Shown piece after piece: positions 37,966 to 46,712 of a DNA stretch of 64,000 bases (positions are counted from its first letter, which is position 1; the number at the start of each line of letters is the position of its first letter). The notes under the pieces were generated by a model that was given only the letters and a program-made list of their open reading frames with translations, was not told the DNA's origin and ran no database searches. The translations under genes and the position numbers were made by a program. The stretch comes from Ectothiorhodospira haloalkaliphila ATCC 51935 (GTDB taxonomy: Bacteria > Pseudomonadota > Gammaproteobacteria > Ectothiorhodospirales > Ectothiorhodospiraceae): assembly GCF_000633935.1 (NCBI RefSeq), contig NZ_KK214998.1, positions 345,946 to 409,945 on the forward strand. The letters are read 5' to 3'.

Positions 37966-38007
37966 CTCCTCTCCCGCTGGCGGGAGAGGGGTTGGGGTGA
38001 GGGTGGC
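37966..38007 (+). repeat. Family-A palindromic intergenic repeat
   Basis: TCCTCTCCCGC, TG, GCGGGAGAGGG, followed by GTTGGGGTGAGGGTGG: nearly identical to the copy at 28248. It lies between aspS and soeA. Confidence 0.85.
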
Positions 38008-38173
38008 GGGGACTGACTGCCCCCCTTTTCCGCCTCACTTATACCCAAATCAAAAACTTCCCTTTGAGTTGGTGCCCCGCAACCGGCACACTTTCACACC
38101 TGGATTCTGCTAAAAACTACCCTGAGCGAATCATCACCACACCCTACATAACCATAACGACAGGTGACGGGGC

Positions 38174-41074
38174 ATGAAGGCACTGCCGAAGTTCGAAGAC
38201 CATTCCCGACAGGACACCCGGTACACCACTTGCTACATGTGCGCCTGTCGCTGCGGCATCAAGGTCACCGTCGAAGACAACAAGGTCCGCTACATCCAGG
38301 GCAACCGCAACCATCCGGTGAACAAGGGCGTGCTCTGTGCCAAGGGCAACGCCGGCATCATGAAGCAGCAGTCCCCGGCGAGGTTGCAGCAACCCCTGAT
38401 GCGCAAGCCCGGTACCGAACGGGGGGAGGGGGAGTTTGAACCCATCTCCTGGCACGATGCCCTGAATCTGCTCACCGATCGCCTGGCGAAGATCCGCTCC
38501 ACCGATCCCAAGAAGCTGGCCTTCTTCACCGGTCGCGACCAGATGCAGGCGCTGACCGGCCTGTGGGCCACCCAGTTCGGTACCATCAACTGGGCTGCCC
38601 ATGGCGGGTTCTGCTCCGTGAACATGGCCTCGGCGGGGCTTTACACCATGGGGCATGCCTTCTGGGAATTCGGCGACCCGGACTGGGAACGCACCAAATA
38701 TTTCATGCTCTGGGGCGTTGCGGAGGACCATGCCTCCAATCCCATCAAGATGGGCATCGAGCAGATCAAGCGCCGCGGCGCCAAGTTCGTCTCCGTGAAC
38801 CCGGTGCGCACCGGCTATCAGGCCGTGGCCGACGAGTGGGTCGCCATCCGTCCGGGCACCGATGGGTTGCTGGCTCTGGCCATGATCCACGTGCTGCTGC
38901 GCAACGACTGCATCGACCAGGCCTTCCTGGTGCGCTACACCAACGCCCCCTGGCTGGTGGTGGACACCCCGGGGCAAAAGGGGCACGGCCTCATCCTGCG
39001 GGACAAGAAGGGCAAGCCCCTGTGCTGGGATCAGGATACGAACGCCGTCACCGACGCCTCCCAGGTGGAAATCCAGCCGGCCCTGTTCGGTGAATACACC
39101 GCACCCGACGGTCGCCCGGTGAAGACGGTCATGACCCTGCTGGCCGAACGCTATCTCAATGCCCAGTATGCGCCGGAGAACGTGGCCGATCGTTGCGGCG
39201 TGCCCGCCGAACAGATCGAGCGTCTGGCCCTGGAGATGGCCCATGTGGCCTTCAAGGAGACCATCGAGATCGAATGCCAGTGGACCGATGCCTACGGCCG
39301 CACCCATGATCGCTTCGTGGGTCGCCCCGTCTCCATGCACGCCATGCGGGGCATCTCCGCCCACTCCAACGGTTTTCAGACCTGTCGCGCCATCCACCTG
39401 CTGCAGATCCTCATGGGCACCATCGACGTGCCCGGTGGGCATCTGTCCAAGCCGCCGTATCCCAAGCACATCCCGCCGGGCATCAAGCCGGCCCGGGAGA
39501 TGGCCCCCAACACTCCCCTCAAGAGCCCACCGCTGGGTTTCCCCACCGGCCCCGAGGACCTGGTGATCGACAAGCAGGGCAACCCCCTGCGCATCGACAA
39601 GGCCTATTCCTGGGACGCACCCATGGCCAACCACGGCCTGATGCACATGGTGATCACCAATGCGGTGAAGGGAGACCCTTACCCCATCGACACCCTGATC
39701 CTGTTCATGGCCAACATGAGCTGGAATTCCACCATGAACACCAGCCAGGTGATGGACATGCTGCGGGAGAAGGGTGAGGACGGGGAGTACAAGATTCCCT
39801 TCCTGGTGGTGTCCGACGCCTTTCACTCGGAGACGGTCAACTTCGCCGATCTGGTGCTGCCGGATTGCACCTATCTGGAGCGGCACGACACCATCTCCAT
39901 GCTGGACCGCCCCATCTCCGAACCCCATGCCGCGGCGGATTCCATCCGCCAGCCCATCCTGGAGAAGGACCGGGACGTGCGCCCCTGGCAGGAAGTGCTG
40001 GTGGATCTGGCCGGGCGGCTCAAATTCCCGGCGTTCACCGGTGAGGATGGCAAGCCCCGATACACCTCCTATCAGGACTTCATCGTCAACTTCCAGAAAG
40101 AGCCGGGCATCGGTTTCCTGGCGGGTTGGCGTGGCGAAAACGGGGATCAGGACCTGCGCGGCGATCCCAATCCGCAGCAATGGGAGGCGTACGCCAAGAA
40201 CCAGTGCTTCTTCGTGCATCACCTGGAAGACAGTCAGAAATACTACCGCTACTGCAACCAGGATTACCTGACCCTGGCCCGGCATGCGGGCTGGGTGGGG
40301 TCCACCGATCCCATCGTGCTGGAGTTGTATTCCGAGACTCAGCAGCGCTTCAAGCTGGCAGGGCAGGGGCTGTACGACGGGCCATGCCCCACCCGCGAGG
40401 AACACAAGGACCGACTCACCCGCTACTTTGATCCATTGCCCATCTGGCATCCCCCGCTGGAGCATGATCGCGTCGATGCCGATGCGTATCCCTTCCATGC
40501 CATCACCCAGCGGCCCATGTTCATGTACCACTCCTGGGATTCACAAAACGCCTGGCTGCGGCAGATCTGCGCCGGTAATCGCCTTTACATGAACCGGGGG
40601 CGGGCCCACTCCATGGGCATCGAGGACGATGCCTGGGTATGGGTGGAGTCTCATCATGGTCGCATCCGTGCCCAGGTGAAACTGATCGAGGCGGTGGAAC
40701 CGGACACGGTCTGGACCTGGAACGCCATCGGCAAGCAGGCGGGCGCCTGGGGGTTGTCGGCGGATGCGGATGAATCCCGCAAGGGCTTTCTGCTCAACCA
40801 CCTGATCTCGGAATTACTCCCCCAGAAGGGAGACGGGCTGGACAATGTCACCAATTCCGACCCTGTCACCGGTCAGGCGGCCTGGTATGACCTGCGTGTG
40901 AAGATTACCCCCGCCAAACCAGGCGAGGTGGGTTCCTGGCCCCAGTTCGATCAGGTGAAACCCCTGCCCGGGATGGCGGTATCTCCCAGCGCCTTGCGCT
41001 ATCAGACGCACCGCGCCGTGAACCTGAAGCGCAGCCTCTGGGATGTGCTCATGCGGGGCAAGCACCGGCGGTAA
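38174..41074 (+). CDS. soeA: Sulfite dehydrogenase (quinone) molybdopterin subunit SoeA
   Basis: 966 residues of the DMSO-reductase family. The N-terminal 4Fe-4S site is Cys20, Cys23, Cys27 and Cys55 (CYMCACRC, then GVLCAKG). Cys147 in HGGFCSVNMASAGL is the expected Mo ligand, as in PsrA/PhsA-type enzymes. No Tat signal precedes the cluster, so the enzyme faces the cytoplasm, as known for SoeABC of Allochromatium. There the complex oxidises sulfite to sulfate and sends the electrons to quinone. A polysulfide or thiosulfate reductase of the same family is the alternative, but those usually carry a Tat signal. soeB and soeC follow on the same strand. Confidence 0.87.
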   Translation: MKALPKFEDHSRQDTRYTTCYMCACRCGIKVTVEDNKVRYIQGNRNHPVNKGVLCAKGNAGIMKQQSPARLQQPLMRKPGTERGEGEFEPISWHDALNLLTDRLAKIRSTDPKKLAFFTGRDQMQALTGLWATQFGTINWAAHGGFCSVNMASAGLYTMGHAFWEFGDPDWERTKYFMLWGVAEDHASNPIKMGIEQIKRRGAKFVSVNPVRTGYQAVADEWVAIRPGTDGLLALAMIHVLLRNDCIDQAFLVRYTNAPWLVVDTPGQKGHGLILRDKKGKPLCWDQDTNAVTDASQVEIQPALFGEYTAPDGRPVKTVMTLLAERYLNAQYAPENVADRCGVPAEQIERLALEMAHVAFKETIEIECQWTDAYGRTHDRFVGRPVSMHAMRGISAHSNGFQTCRAIHLLQILMGTIDVPGGHLSKPPYPKHIPPGIKPAREMAPNTPLKSPPLGFPTGPEDLVIDKQGNPLRIDKAYSWDAPMANHGLMHMVITNAVKGDPYPIDTLILFMANMSWNSTMNTSQVMDMLREKGEDGEYKIPFLVVSDAFHSETVNFADLVLPDCTYLERHDTISMLDRPISEPHAAADSIRQPILEKDRDVRPWQEVLVDLAGRLKFPAFTGEDGKPRYTSYQDFIVNFQKEPGIGFLAGWRGENGDQDLRGDPNPQQWEAYAKNQCFFVHHLEDSQKYYRYCNQDYLTLARHAGWVGSTDPIVLELYSETQQRFKLAGQGLYDGPCPTREEHKDRLTRYFDPLPIWHPPLEHDRVDADAYPFHAITQRPMFMYHSWDSQNAWLRQICAGNRLYMNRGRAHSMGIEDDAWVWVESHHGRIRAQVKLIEAVEPDTVWTWNAIGKQAGAWGLSADADESRKGFLLNHLISELLPQKGDGLDNVTNSDPVTGQAAWYDLRVKITPAKPGEVGSWPQFDQVKPLPGMAVSPSALRYQTHRAVNLKRSLWDVLMRGKHRR

Positions 41075-41079
41075 ACCGG

Positions 41080-41198
41080 GCCCTCACCCCAACCCCTCTC
41101 CCGCGAGCGGGAGAGGGGCTCTAAACTTTCTTCTCCCCCAAGGGGTGAGAACTAACGCCCCCTTCTCCCCTCGGGGGAGAAGGGACGGGGATGAGGGG
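41080..41198. repeat. Palindromic repeat pair (family A + family B) between soeA and soeB
   Basis: Family A at 41080-41121 (CCCTCACCCCAACCCCTCTC on, with GGGAGAGGGG). Then a partial copy at 41129-41150 and a family-B unit at 41158-41198 (CCTTCTCCCC, TCGG, GGGAGAAGG, followed by GACGGGGATGAGGGG). Both are hairpin-forming. Confidence 0.8.
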
Positions 41199-41245
41199 AG
41201 CGGAGGGCACATGCCTTCGAGGCAGACGACTTGAGGAGTGAATCA

Positions 41246-41941
41246 ATGCGATTGGGTCTGGTAATCGACCTGGACACCTGCGTGGGCTGCCATGCCTGCG
41301 CCGTGGCCTGTAAACAGTGGAACACCTCCGGCACCACCGGACCACTGACCGATATCGCCGCCTATGGCGCTGAGCCCAGTGGCGTCTGGTTCAATCGCAT
41401 CCGCCACTACGAGGTGGGCGATTACCCCAACAACAAGACCGTCAACATGCCCATGTCCTGCATGCACTGCGAGGATGCGGACTGCGTGACCGTATGCCCC
41501 ACGGGCGCCTCCTACAAGCGCAAGGAGGATGGCATCGTTCTGGTGGATCAGGACAAATGCATGGGCTGCAACCTGTGCGCCTGGGCCTGCCCCTATGGTG
41601 CTCGGGAGCTGGATCCCGTGGATGGGGTGATGAAAAAATGCACCCTGTGCATCGACCGTATCTACGACGAGACCCTGGAGCCTGAGGATCGTCAGCCCGC
41701 CTGCGTGATCACCTGTCCGGCCCATGCCCGTTTCTTCGGTGACCTGGATGATCCCGATTCCCAGGTGAGCCGCCTGACGCGGGAACGGGCCGGGCAGACG
41801 CTCATGCCCGAGTTGGGTTACAAGCCCACCAACACCTATCTGCCGCCACGCGTCACCCGGCCGGTGCCCACGGACGATGTGCGGCGCAAGAGCCTGATCA
41901 GCAGCGTGAAGGAATGGGTGAATCAGGCCATTGTTCGTTGA
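41246..41941 (+). CDS. soeB: Sulfite dehydrogenase iron-sulfur subunit SoeB
   Basis: 231 residues, a ferredoxin-like electron-transfer subunit with four 4Fe-4S sites. The cysteine groups are CVGCHACAVAC (C12, C15, C18, C22), CMHCEDADCVTVCP, CMGCNLCAWACP and CTLC with a later CVITCP. Electrons would pass from SoeA through these clusters to SoeC. GAGGAG stands eight bases before ATG 41246. Like SoeA it lacks an export signal. Confidence 0.9.
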   Translation: MRLGLVIDLDTCVGCHACAVACKQWNTSGTTGPLTDIAAYGAEPSGVWFNRIRHYEVGDYPNNKTVNMPMSCMHCEDADCVTVCPTGASYKRKEDGIVLVDQDKCMGCNLCAWACPYGARELDPVDGVMKKCTLCIDRIYDETLEPEDRQPACVITCPAHARFFGDLDDPDSQVSRLTRERAGQTLMPELGYKPTNTYLPPRVTRPVPTDDVRRKSLISSVKEWVNQAIVR

Positions 41942-41951
41942 TGTGGACCTC

Positions 41952-42066
41952 GGCCCTCACCCCGACCCCTCTCCCACCAGCGGGAGAGGGGCTCAAGGGC
42001 TTCCCTGCAGGCGCGGAGACCCAGACTCCCTTCTCCCCTCCGGGGAGAAGGGCCGGGGATGAGGGG
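41952..42066. repeat. Palindromic repeat pair (family A + family B) between soeB and soeC
   Basis: Family A at 41952-41994 (CCCTCACCCCGACCCCTCTC on). Family B at 42025-42066 (CCCTTCTCCCC, TCC, GGGGAGAAGGG, then CCGGGGATGAGGGG). Confidence 0.8.
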
Positions 42067-42128
42067 GCGGCCGGCACGCTGCCCTTCGACCCGGGAGCAG
42101 ACCAGAGCAACCAACAGGATGACACTCC

Positions 42129-43067
42129 ATGCACCCAGCCCTTTCCGTGATCTTCTTCACCGTGCTCTCCGGGGCCGGCTATGGCCTGTTCATGCTGGTG
42201 GCCGTGCTGCACCTGACCGGCAGCTACCCCGACGCCTCCAGCGGTGAGCTGCAAACGCAACTGGCCGTGGCCCTGGTGCTGATCACCATCGGGCTCTTGT
42301 CATCCAGTCTGCATCTGCACAACCCCCGCAATGCCTGGCGGGCGTTCATGCGGGTGCGCACTTCCTGGCTCTCCCGGGAGGCGGTGCTGGCCGTGGCCTT
42401 TTATCCCTTTGCCCTGTGGTATGCCTGGGAGGTTCGCGCCACCGGTGGTGATGTGGGGCAGGCGGGCATGATCATGGGCGTGATCGCCGTGCTGCTGGCA
42501 GGGCTGACCGTCTTCTCCACCGGCATGATCTACGCAAGCCTCAAGACCATCCGCCAATGGCACACGGCTCTCACCCCGGCCAATTACCTGCTGCTGGGCC
42601 TGGCCCTGGGGGGCTTGGCCCTGGTGGCCATCCATGGCTGGTTCGTCGGCGACGATCCCTTGCTGGGCGGCATTGCCATCGCTCTGCTGGTGCTGGCGGC
42701 GATCATGAAGGGCATCTACTTCCTGTGGATCCGCGAGGTGACCGGCCCCACCATCAATACTGCCACCGGCTTCACCCGCGCCCCGGTGCGCATCCTGGAT
42801 CCGGGCCACACCGCCGGCACCTTCCTGACCCGTGAATTCGGTTTCGACCCGGGCCGGCAGGTGATCCAGCGCGCCCGCTTGGGCGTGTTCGCCCTGGGGT
42901 TCGCCCTGCCCATCCTGTTGCTGGCCTGGGTGCTGTCCGGCGCCCCGGCACACTGGCTCACCCTGGCCCTGATCTCCGCCCTGGCCGGCATCGGCCTGGA
43001 ACGCTGGCTGTTCTTCGCCGAGGCCCGACACGCGGTCATGCTCTACCATGGGCGGCAGCATACCTGA
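42129..43067 (+). CDS. soeC: Sulfite dehydrogenase membrane anchor SoeC (DmsC family)
   Basis: 312 residues, about eight membrane helices (for example FFTVLSGAGYGLFMLVAVLH at the N-terminus, and LGLALGGLALVAIHGWFVG). It is a DmsC-type quinone-binding anchor, with no heme-coordinating pattern evident. The order A-B-C and size match SoeC of purple sulfur bacteria (about 310 residues). It should hold SoeAB at the cytoplasmic face and pass electrons to the quinone pool. AGGATGACACTCC precedes the ATG. Confidence 0.87.
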   Translation: MHPALSVIFFTVLSGAGYGLFMLVAVLHLTGSYPDASSGELQTQLAVALVLITIGLLSSSLHLHNPRNAWRAFMRVRTSWLSREAVLAVAFYPFALWYAWEVRATGGDVGQAGMIMGVIAVLLAGLTVFSTGMIYASLKTIRQWHTALTPANYLLLGLALGGLALVAIHGWFVGDDPLLGGIAIALLVLAAIMKGIYFLWIREVTGPTINTATGFTRAPVRILDPGHTAGTFLTREFGFDPGRQVIQRARLGVFALGFALPILLLAWVLSGAPAHWLTLALISALAGIGLERWLFFAEARHAVMLYHGRQHT

Positions 43068-43113
43068 CGCTCATGCATCACGGTTGTGAGTCACCCCGAT
43101 GATGAAAGTGAAA

Positions 43114-43222
43114 AGCCCCTCTCCCCTGTGGGGAGAGGGGTTGGGGTGAGGGGCGAGCACCGGCACAGTGCCTGCCCCACCCCCTCATCCCCAGCCATTC
43201 TCCCCCAAGGGGGAGAATGGCT
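43114..43222. repeat. Palindromic repeat pair (family A + family B) downstream of soeC
   Basis: Family A at 43114-43153 (GCCCCTCTCCCC, TGT, GGGGAGAGGGG, then TTGGGGTGAGGGG). Family B inverted at 43179-43222 (CCCCTCATCCCC, then CCATTCTCCCCC and GGGGGAGAATGG). Confidence 0.8.
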
Positions 43223-43270
43223 GGAGTGTTTCTCGGTAAGGTGAGACGCCCCCTTCAGGCCGCCGTGGTG

Positions 43271-44698
43271 TCAGGAAGGTGTTGCCGGCCCCTCCTGGCG
43301 GGGTTTGCGCCGACGGCGACGGCGGGGCGGCTTGCCATTGCCTTCCCCGGACGGTTCACCCTGGGGTTTGGCTGCCTGTGATCCGGCCGTGGACTCCTGG
43401 TCTGAACGCTGCCGGGCGCGGGGCTGTTTGCCCGGGCCGCTGGAGGAACCGGAGCGGCCACCGGAACGCCCCCGTGGCGGACCGGATGAAGGCTTTCGCT
43501 GGCGCCTTTTAGGGGGTTCCAGGTCCGTGGCCAGGATGGCGTGGTCGGTCATCTCCGAGTCGATCTTGAAGCCGATGTATTCCTCGATCTCCGGCAGATG
43601 AAAGGCGAAGTCCTCGCAGGCAAAGCTGATGGCGTCGCCCTCGGCGCCGGCGCGTCCCGTGCGACCGATGCGGTGCACATAGTCCTCCCCGGACTGGGGC
43701 AAATCAAAATTGAACACATGGGAGACATCCGGGATGTGCAGGCCACGGGCCGCCACATCGGTGGCTACCAGGACCTGATACTCGCTTTGCTCAAACTTCG
43801 CCAGCAGGCTCTGACGCTTGCGCTGTGGCACATCTCCGGAGAGCAGGGCCACACGGATGCCGTTGCCCTCGAGCCATGCGGTGACCTTCTCGGCGCCATG
43901 CTTGGTGTTCACGAACACCATGGATCGCTCCGGCCCGAGCTTGCGCATCAGGCCCAGCAGCAGCGGAATCTTCTGGTCGTTGGCCGGGTAGTAGATGGCC
44001 TGACGGACCCGCTCGGCGGTCACCTGTTCGTCCTGGGTTTGCACCTTGGCCGGGTTGTTCATGTGTTCGTAGGCCAGTTCCATCACGCGCCAGGACAGGG
44101 TGGCGGAAAACAGCATGGACTGCCGTTCGGTGGGCGGGGGCATGCGCCTGAGCAGGAAACGCACGTCCTTGATGAAGCCCAGGTCGAACATGCGATCGGC
44201 CTCGTCCAGCACCAGTGTCTGGGCCTGACGCAGGTCGAAGACCTTCTGCTTGAAATAATCAATGATGCGCCCCGGGGTGCCGATCAGGATGTCCACCCCA
44301 TCCGAGAGTTGCTTGCGCTGCTTCTCGTAATCGGTGCCGCCGTAGGCCAGTCCGAGGGTGAGGCCGGTATGGCTGCCGAGCACCATGGCATCCTTGTGGA
44401 TCTGGATGGCCAATTCGCGGGTGGGCGCCAGGATCAGTGCCCGCACCTGGTTGGGCCGGCGCTGCTCCGGGGCCGGGTGTCGAAGCAGGTGGGTGAACAC
44501 GGTGATCAGGAAGGCCGCCGTCTTGCCGGTGCCCGTCTGGGCCTGTCCGGCCACGTCCTTGCCCTCCAGTGCCGGGGGCAGGGCCAGGCCTTGAATGGGG
44601 GTGCAGTGGGTGAAGCCGGCGTCCGTCAGACCCTGGCGAACCGGGTCCGGGAGGTCGAAACTTGCGAAGTGCGTATCAGAAACATGTTGATCCGTCAT
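43271..44698 (-). CDS. rhlB: ATP-dependent RNA helicase RhlB
   Basis: 475 residues. Helicase motifs: Walker [17 protein letters not shown] box [20 protein letters not shown] in FSATLSWRV, and [10 protein letters not shown]. The match to E. coli RhlB is close over the core ([17 protein letters not shown]), and the neighbours trxA and rho are as in E. coli, so RhlB is preferred over RhlE. RhlB unwinds RNA for the RNase E degradosome. The C-terminal 80 residues are Arg/Ser/Pro rich ([20 protein letters not shown], later [12 protein letters not shown]), a disordered RNA-binding tail longer than that of E. coli. The start is ATG 44698. Confidence 0.9.
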   Translation of the reverse strand: MTDQHVSDTHFASFDLPDPVRQGLTDAGFTHCTPIQGLALPPALEGKDVAGQAQTGTGKTAAFLITVFTHLLRHPAPEQRRPNQVRALILAPTRELAIQIHKDAMVLGSHTGLTLGLAYGGTDYEKQRKQLSDGVDILIGTPGRIIDYFKQKVFDLRQAQTLVLDEADRMFDLGFIKDVRFLLRRMPPPTERQSMLFSATLSWRVMELAYEHMNNPAKVQTQDEQVTAERVRQAIYYPANDQKIPLLLGLMRKLGPERSMVFVNTKHGAEKVTAWLEGNGIRVALLSGDVPQRKRQSLLAKFEQSEYQVLVATDVAARGLHIPDVSHVFNFDLPQSGEDYVHRIGRTGRAGAEGDAISFACEDFAFHLPEIEEYIGFKIDSEMTDHAILATDLEPPKRRQRKPSSGPPRGRSGGRSGSSSGPGKQPRARQRSDQESTAGSQAAKPQGEPSGEGNGKPPRRRRRRKPRQEGPATPS

Positions 44699-44837
44699 GG
44701 AGTTGGGGCCTTTCCTCGCGGTATCATGTATGGACTTGAAATGGTGTGCCGAATCGGCTCCAATGATCCAATGCGTGGTGCTGCATGGCCAATTCGCCTG
44801 TTGCCTTCGCAGACATTCTAACCGGAGGTCAATCGCA

Positions 44838-45164
44838 GTGAGTGAAAACATCACCTATGTCACGGATGGAAGTTTCGAGGAGGATGTCCTCAAGTCTGAT
44901 CAGCCGGTGCTGGTGGACTATTGGGCGGAGTGGTGCGGTCCCTGCAAGATGATTGCCCCCATCCTCGACGAGATCGCCGCTGAATACGACGGCAAGCTCA
45001 AGGTGGCCAAGCTCAACATCGACGAAAACCCGGCCACCCCACCCAAGTTTGGTATCCGCGGTATCCCTACCCTGATGTTGTTCAAGGGAGGTAATGTGGA
45101 GGCCACCAAGGTCGGTGCCCTGTCCAAGTCGCAGCTGACGGCCTTCATCGATCAGAACATCTAA
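44838..45164 (+). CDS. trxA: Thioredoxin 1
   Basis: 108 residues. The active site is [10 protein letters not shown], and the cis-proline is in [11 protein letters not shown]. It is the main cytoplasmic dithiol reductant. The start is GTG 44838 with GGAGG eight to nine bases upstream; the longer frame is spurious. It is divergent from rhlB, and rho follows 221 bases later. Confidence 0.96.
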   Translation: MSENITYVTDGSFEEDVLKSDQPVLVDYWAEWCGPCKMIAPILDEIAAEYDGKLKVAKLNIDENPATPPKFGIRGIPTLMLFKGGNVEATKVGALSKSQLTAFIDQNI

Positions 45165-45170
45165 GGCCCG

Positions 45171-45210
45171 CTTCGGGGCGTCCAATCACGACGGGCTGGA
45201 CGCCCCGAAG
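45171..45210 (+). terminator. 14-bp hairpin after trxA
   Basis: CTTCGGGGCGTCCA pairs perfectly with TGGACGCCCCGAAG around a 12-base loop, seven bases after the trxA stop, and is followed by ATTTAATGG. It may end the trxA message or shape the rho leader. Confidence 0.6.
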
Positions 45211-45385
45211 ATTTAATGGTAACGTCACAAAAAAATAATGATTACTCAGCCTGCCGTCCTGGCAGTCGCGCCTCTCGACCCCAAAGCCGACCTCAAGATC
45301 AAGCGCCTTAGGCACACCTTTGCTGGCTCTGCCCTGTCCGCGCGATTAAAACCACCGATAGCCCACTCCCCCCCGCGAAGCCTTT

Positions 45386-46645
45386 ATGAACCTCACCGAA
45401 CTCAAGCGTAAGTCGGCCTCCGAGCTTGTGGAAGTCGCCCAGTCCATGGACCTCGAAGGCATGGCGAGGTCTCGAAAGCAGGACATCATCTTCTCGATCC
45501 TGAAAGCCCATGCCAAGGGCGGAGAAGATATCTTCGGTGACGGGGTGCTGGAGATCCTGCAGGACGGATTCGGGTTCCTGCGCAGTGCCGACAGCTCCTA
45601 CCTGGCCGGGCCGGACGATATCTATGTCTCCCCCAGCCAGATTCGACGCTTCAGCCTGCGCACCGGTGATACCATCTCCGGCAAGATCCGGCCCCCCAAG
45701 GAAGGTGAGCGCTACTTTGCGCTGCTCAAGGTGGATCAGATCAATTTCGAGGCCCCCGAGGCGGCCAAGAACAAGGTGCTGTTCGAAAACCTCACGCCCC
45801 TGCATGCCTCGCACCGCATGCGCATGGAACGAGGCAACGGCTCCACGGAAGACATCACCGCCCGCATCATCGATATCGTCGCCCCCTTCGGCAAGGGCCA
45901 GCGTGGCCTGATCGTCTCGCCCCCCAAGGCGGGCAAGACCATCATGCTGCAGAATATCGCCCAGAGCATCACCGCCAACTATCCCGAGTGCTACCTGATC
46001 GTGCTGCTCATTGATGAGCGCCCCGAGGAAGTGACCGAGATGTCGCGCATGGTGCAGGGCGAGGTGGTGTCCTCCACCTTCGACGAACCCGCCAGCCGAC
46101 ATGTGCAGGTGGCGGAGATGGTCATCGAAAAGGCCAAGCGTCTGGTGGAGCATCGCCGCGACGTGGTCATCCTGCTGGACTCCATCACCCGTCTGGCCCG
46201 GGCCTACAACACCGTGGTGCCCTCGTCAGGCAAGGTGCTCACCGGCGGCGTGGATGCCAATGCCCTGCATCGTCCCAAGCGCTTCTTCGGGGCGGCGCGC
46301 AACATCGAGGAGGGCGGCAGTCTCACCATCCTGGCCACGGCCCTGGTGGAGACCGGCTCCAAGATGGACGAGGTCATCTACGAGGAGTTCAAGGGCACGG
46401 GCAACATGGAAGTGCATCTGGATCGCCGCATCAGCGAAAAGCGCATCTACCCCGCCATCAACATCAACCGTTCCGGCACCCGCCGCGAGGAATTGCTCAC
46501 CGATCCGGAAGAGCTGCAAAAGCTCTGGATCCTGCGCAAATTCCTTCACCCCATGGACGAACTCGAGTCCATGGAATTCCTCCTGGCCCGCCTGCAGTCC
46601 ACCAAGACCAACAACGAATTCTTCGACATGATGAAGCGCAGCTGA
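45386..46645 (+). CDS. rho: Transcription termination factor Rho
   Basis: 419 residues, the same as E. coli Rho. The N-terminal region has the Rho fold ([19 protein letters not shown]), the RNA-binding CSD ([17 protein letters not shown]), Walker A PPKAGKT and Walker [14 protein letters not shown], with the R-loop SGTRREELL. It is the hexameric RNA helicase that ends untranslated transcripts. The upstream 175 bases after the trxA hairpin hold no gene and may include an autoregulated leader. Confidence 0.97.
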   Translation: MNLTELKRKSASELVEVAQSMDLEGMARSRKQDIIFSILKAHAKGGEDIFGDGVLEILQDGFGFLRSADSSYLAGPDDIYVSPSQIRRFSLRTGDTISGKIRPPKEGERYFALLKVDQINFEAPEAAKNKVLFENLTPLHASHRMRMERGNGSTEDITARIIDIVAPFGKGQRGLIVSPPKAGKTIMLQNIAQSITANYPECYLIVLLIDERPEEVTEMSRMVQGEVVSSTFDEPASRHVQVAEMVIEKAKRLVEHRRDVVILLDSITRLARAYNTVVPSSGKVLTGGVDANALHRPKRFFGAARNIEEGGSLTILATALVETGSKMDEVIYEEFKGTGNMEVHLDRRISEKRIYPAININRSGTRREELLTDPEELQKLWILRKFLHPMDELESMEFLLARLQSTKTNNEFFDMMKRS

Positions 46646-46680
46646 TCGGCTGGGACTCCAATGCCTGAACTCAGGCAACC

Positions 46681-46698
46681 GGGGGCCTGATGGCCCCC
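46681..46698. terminator. Hairpin between rho and glgP
   Basis: GGGGGCC and GGCCCCC pair around TGAT between two convergent stops; there is no T-run. Confidence 0.45.
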
Positions 46699-46712
46699 TG
46701 TCACAGGCCTGA

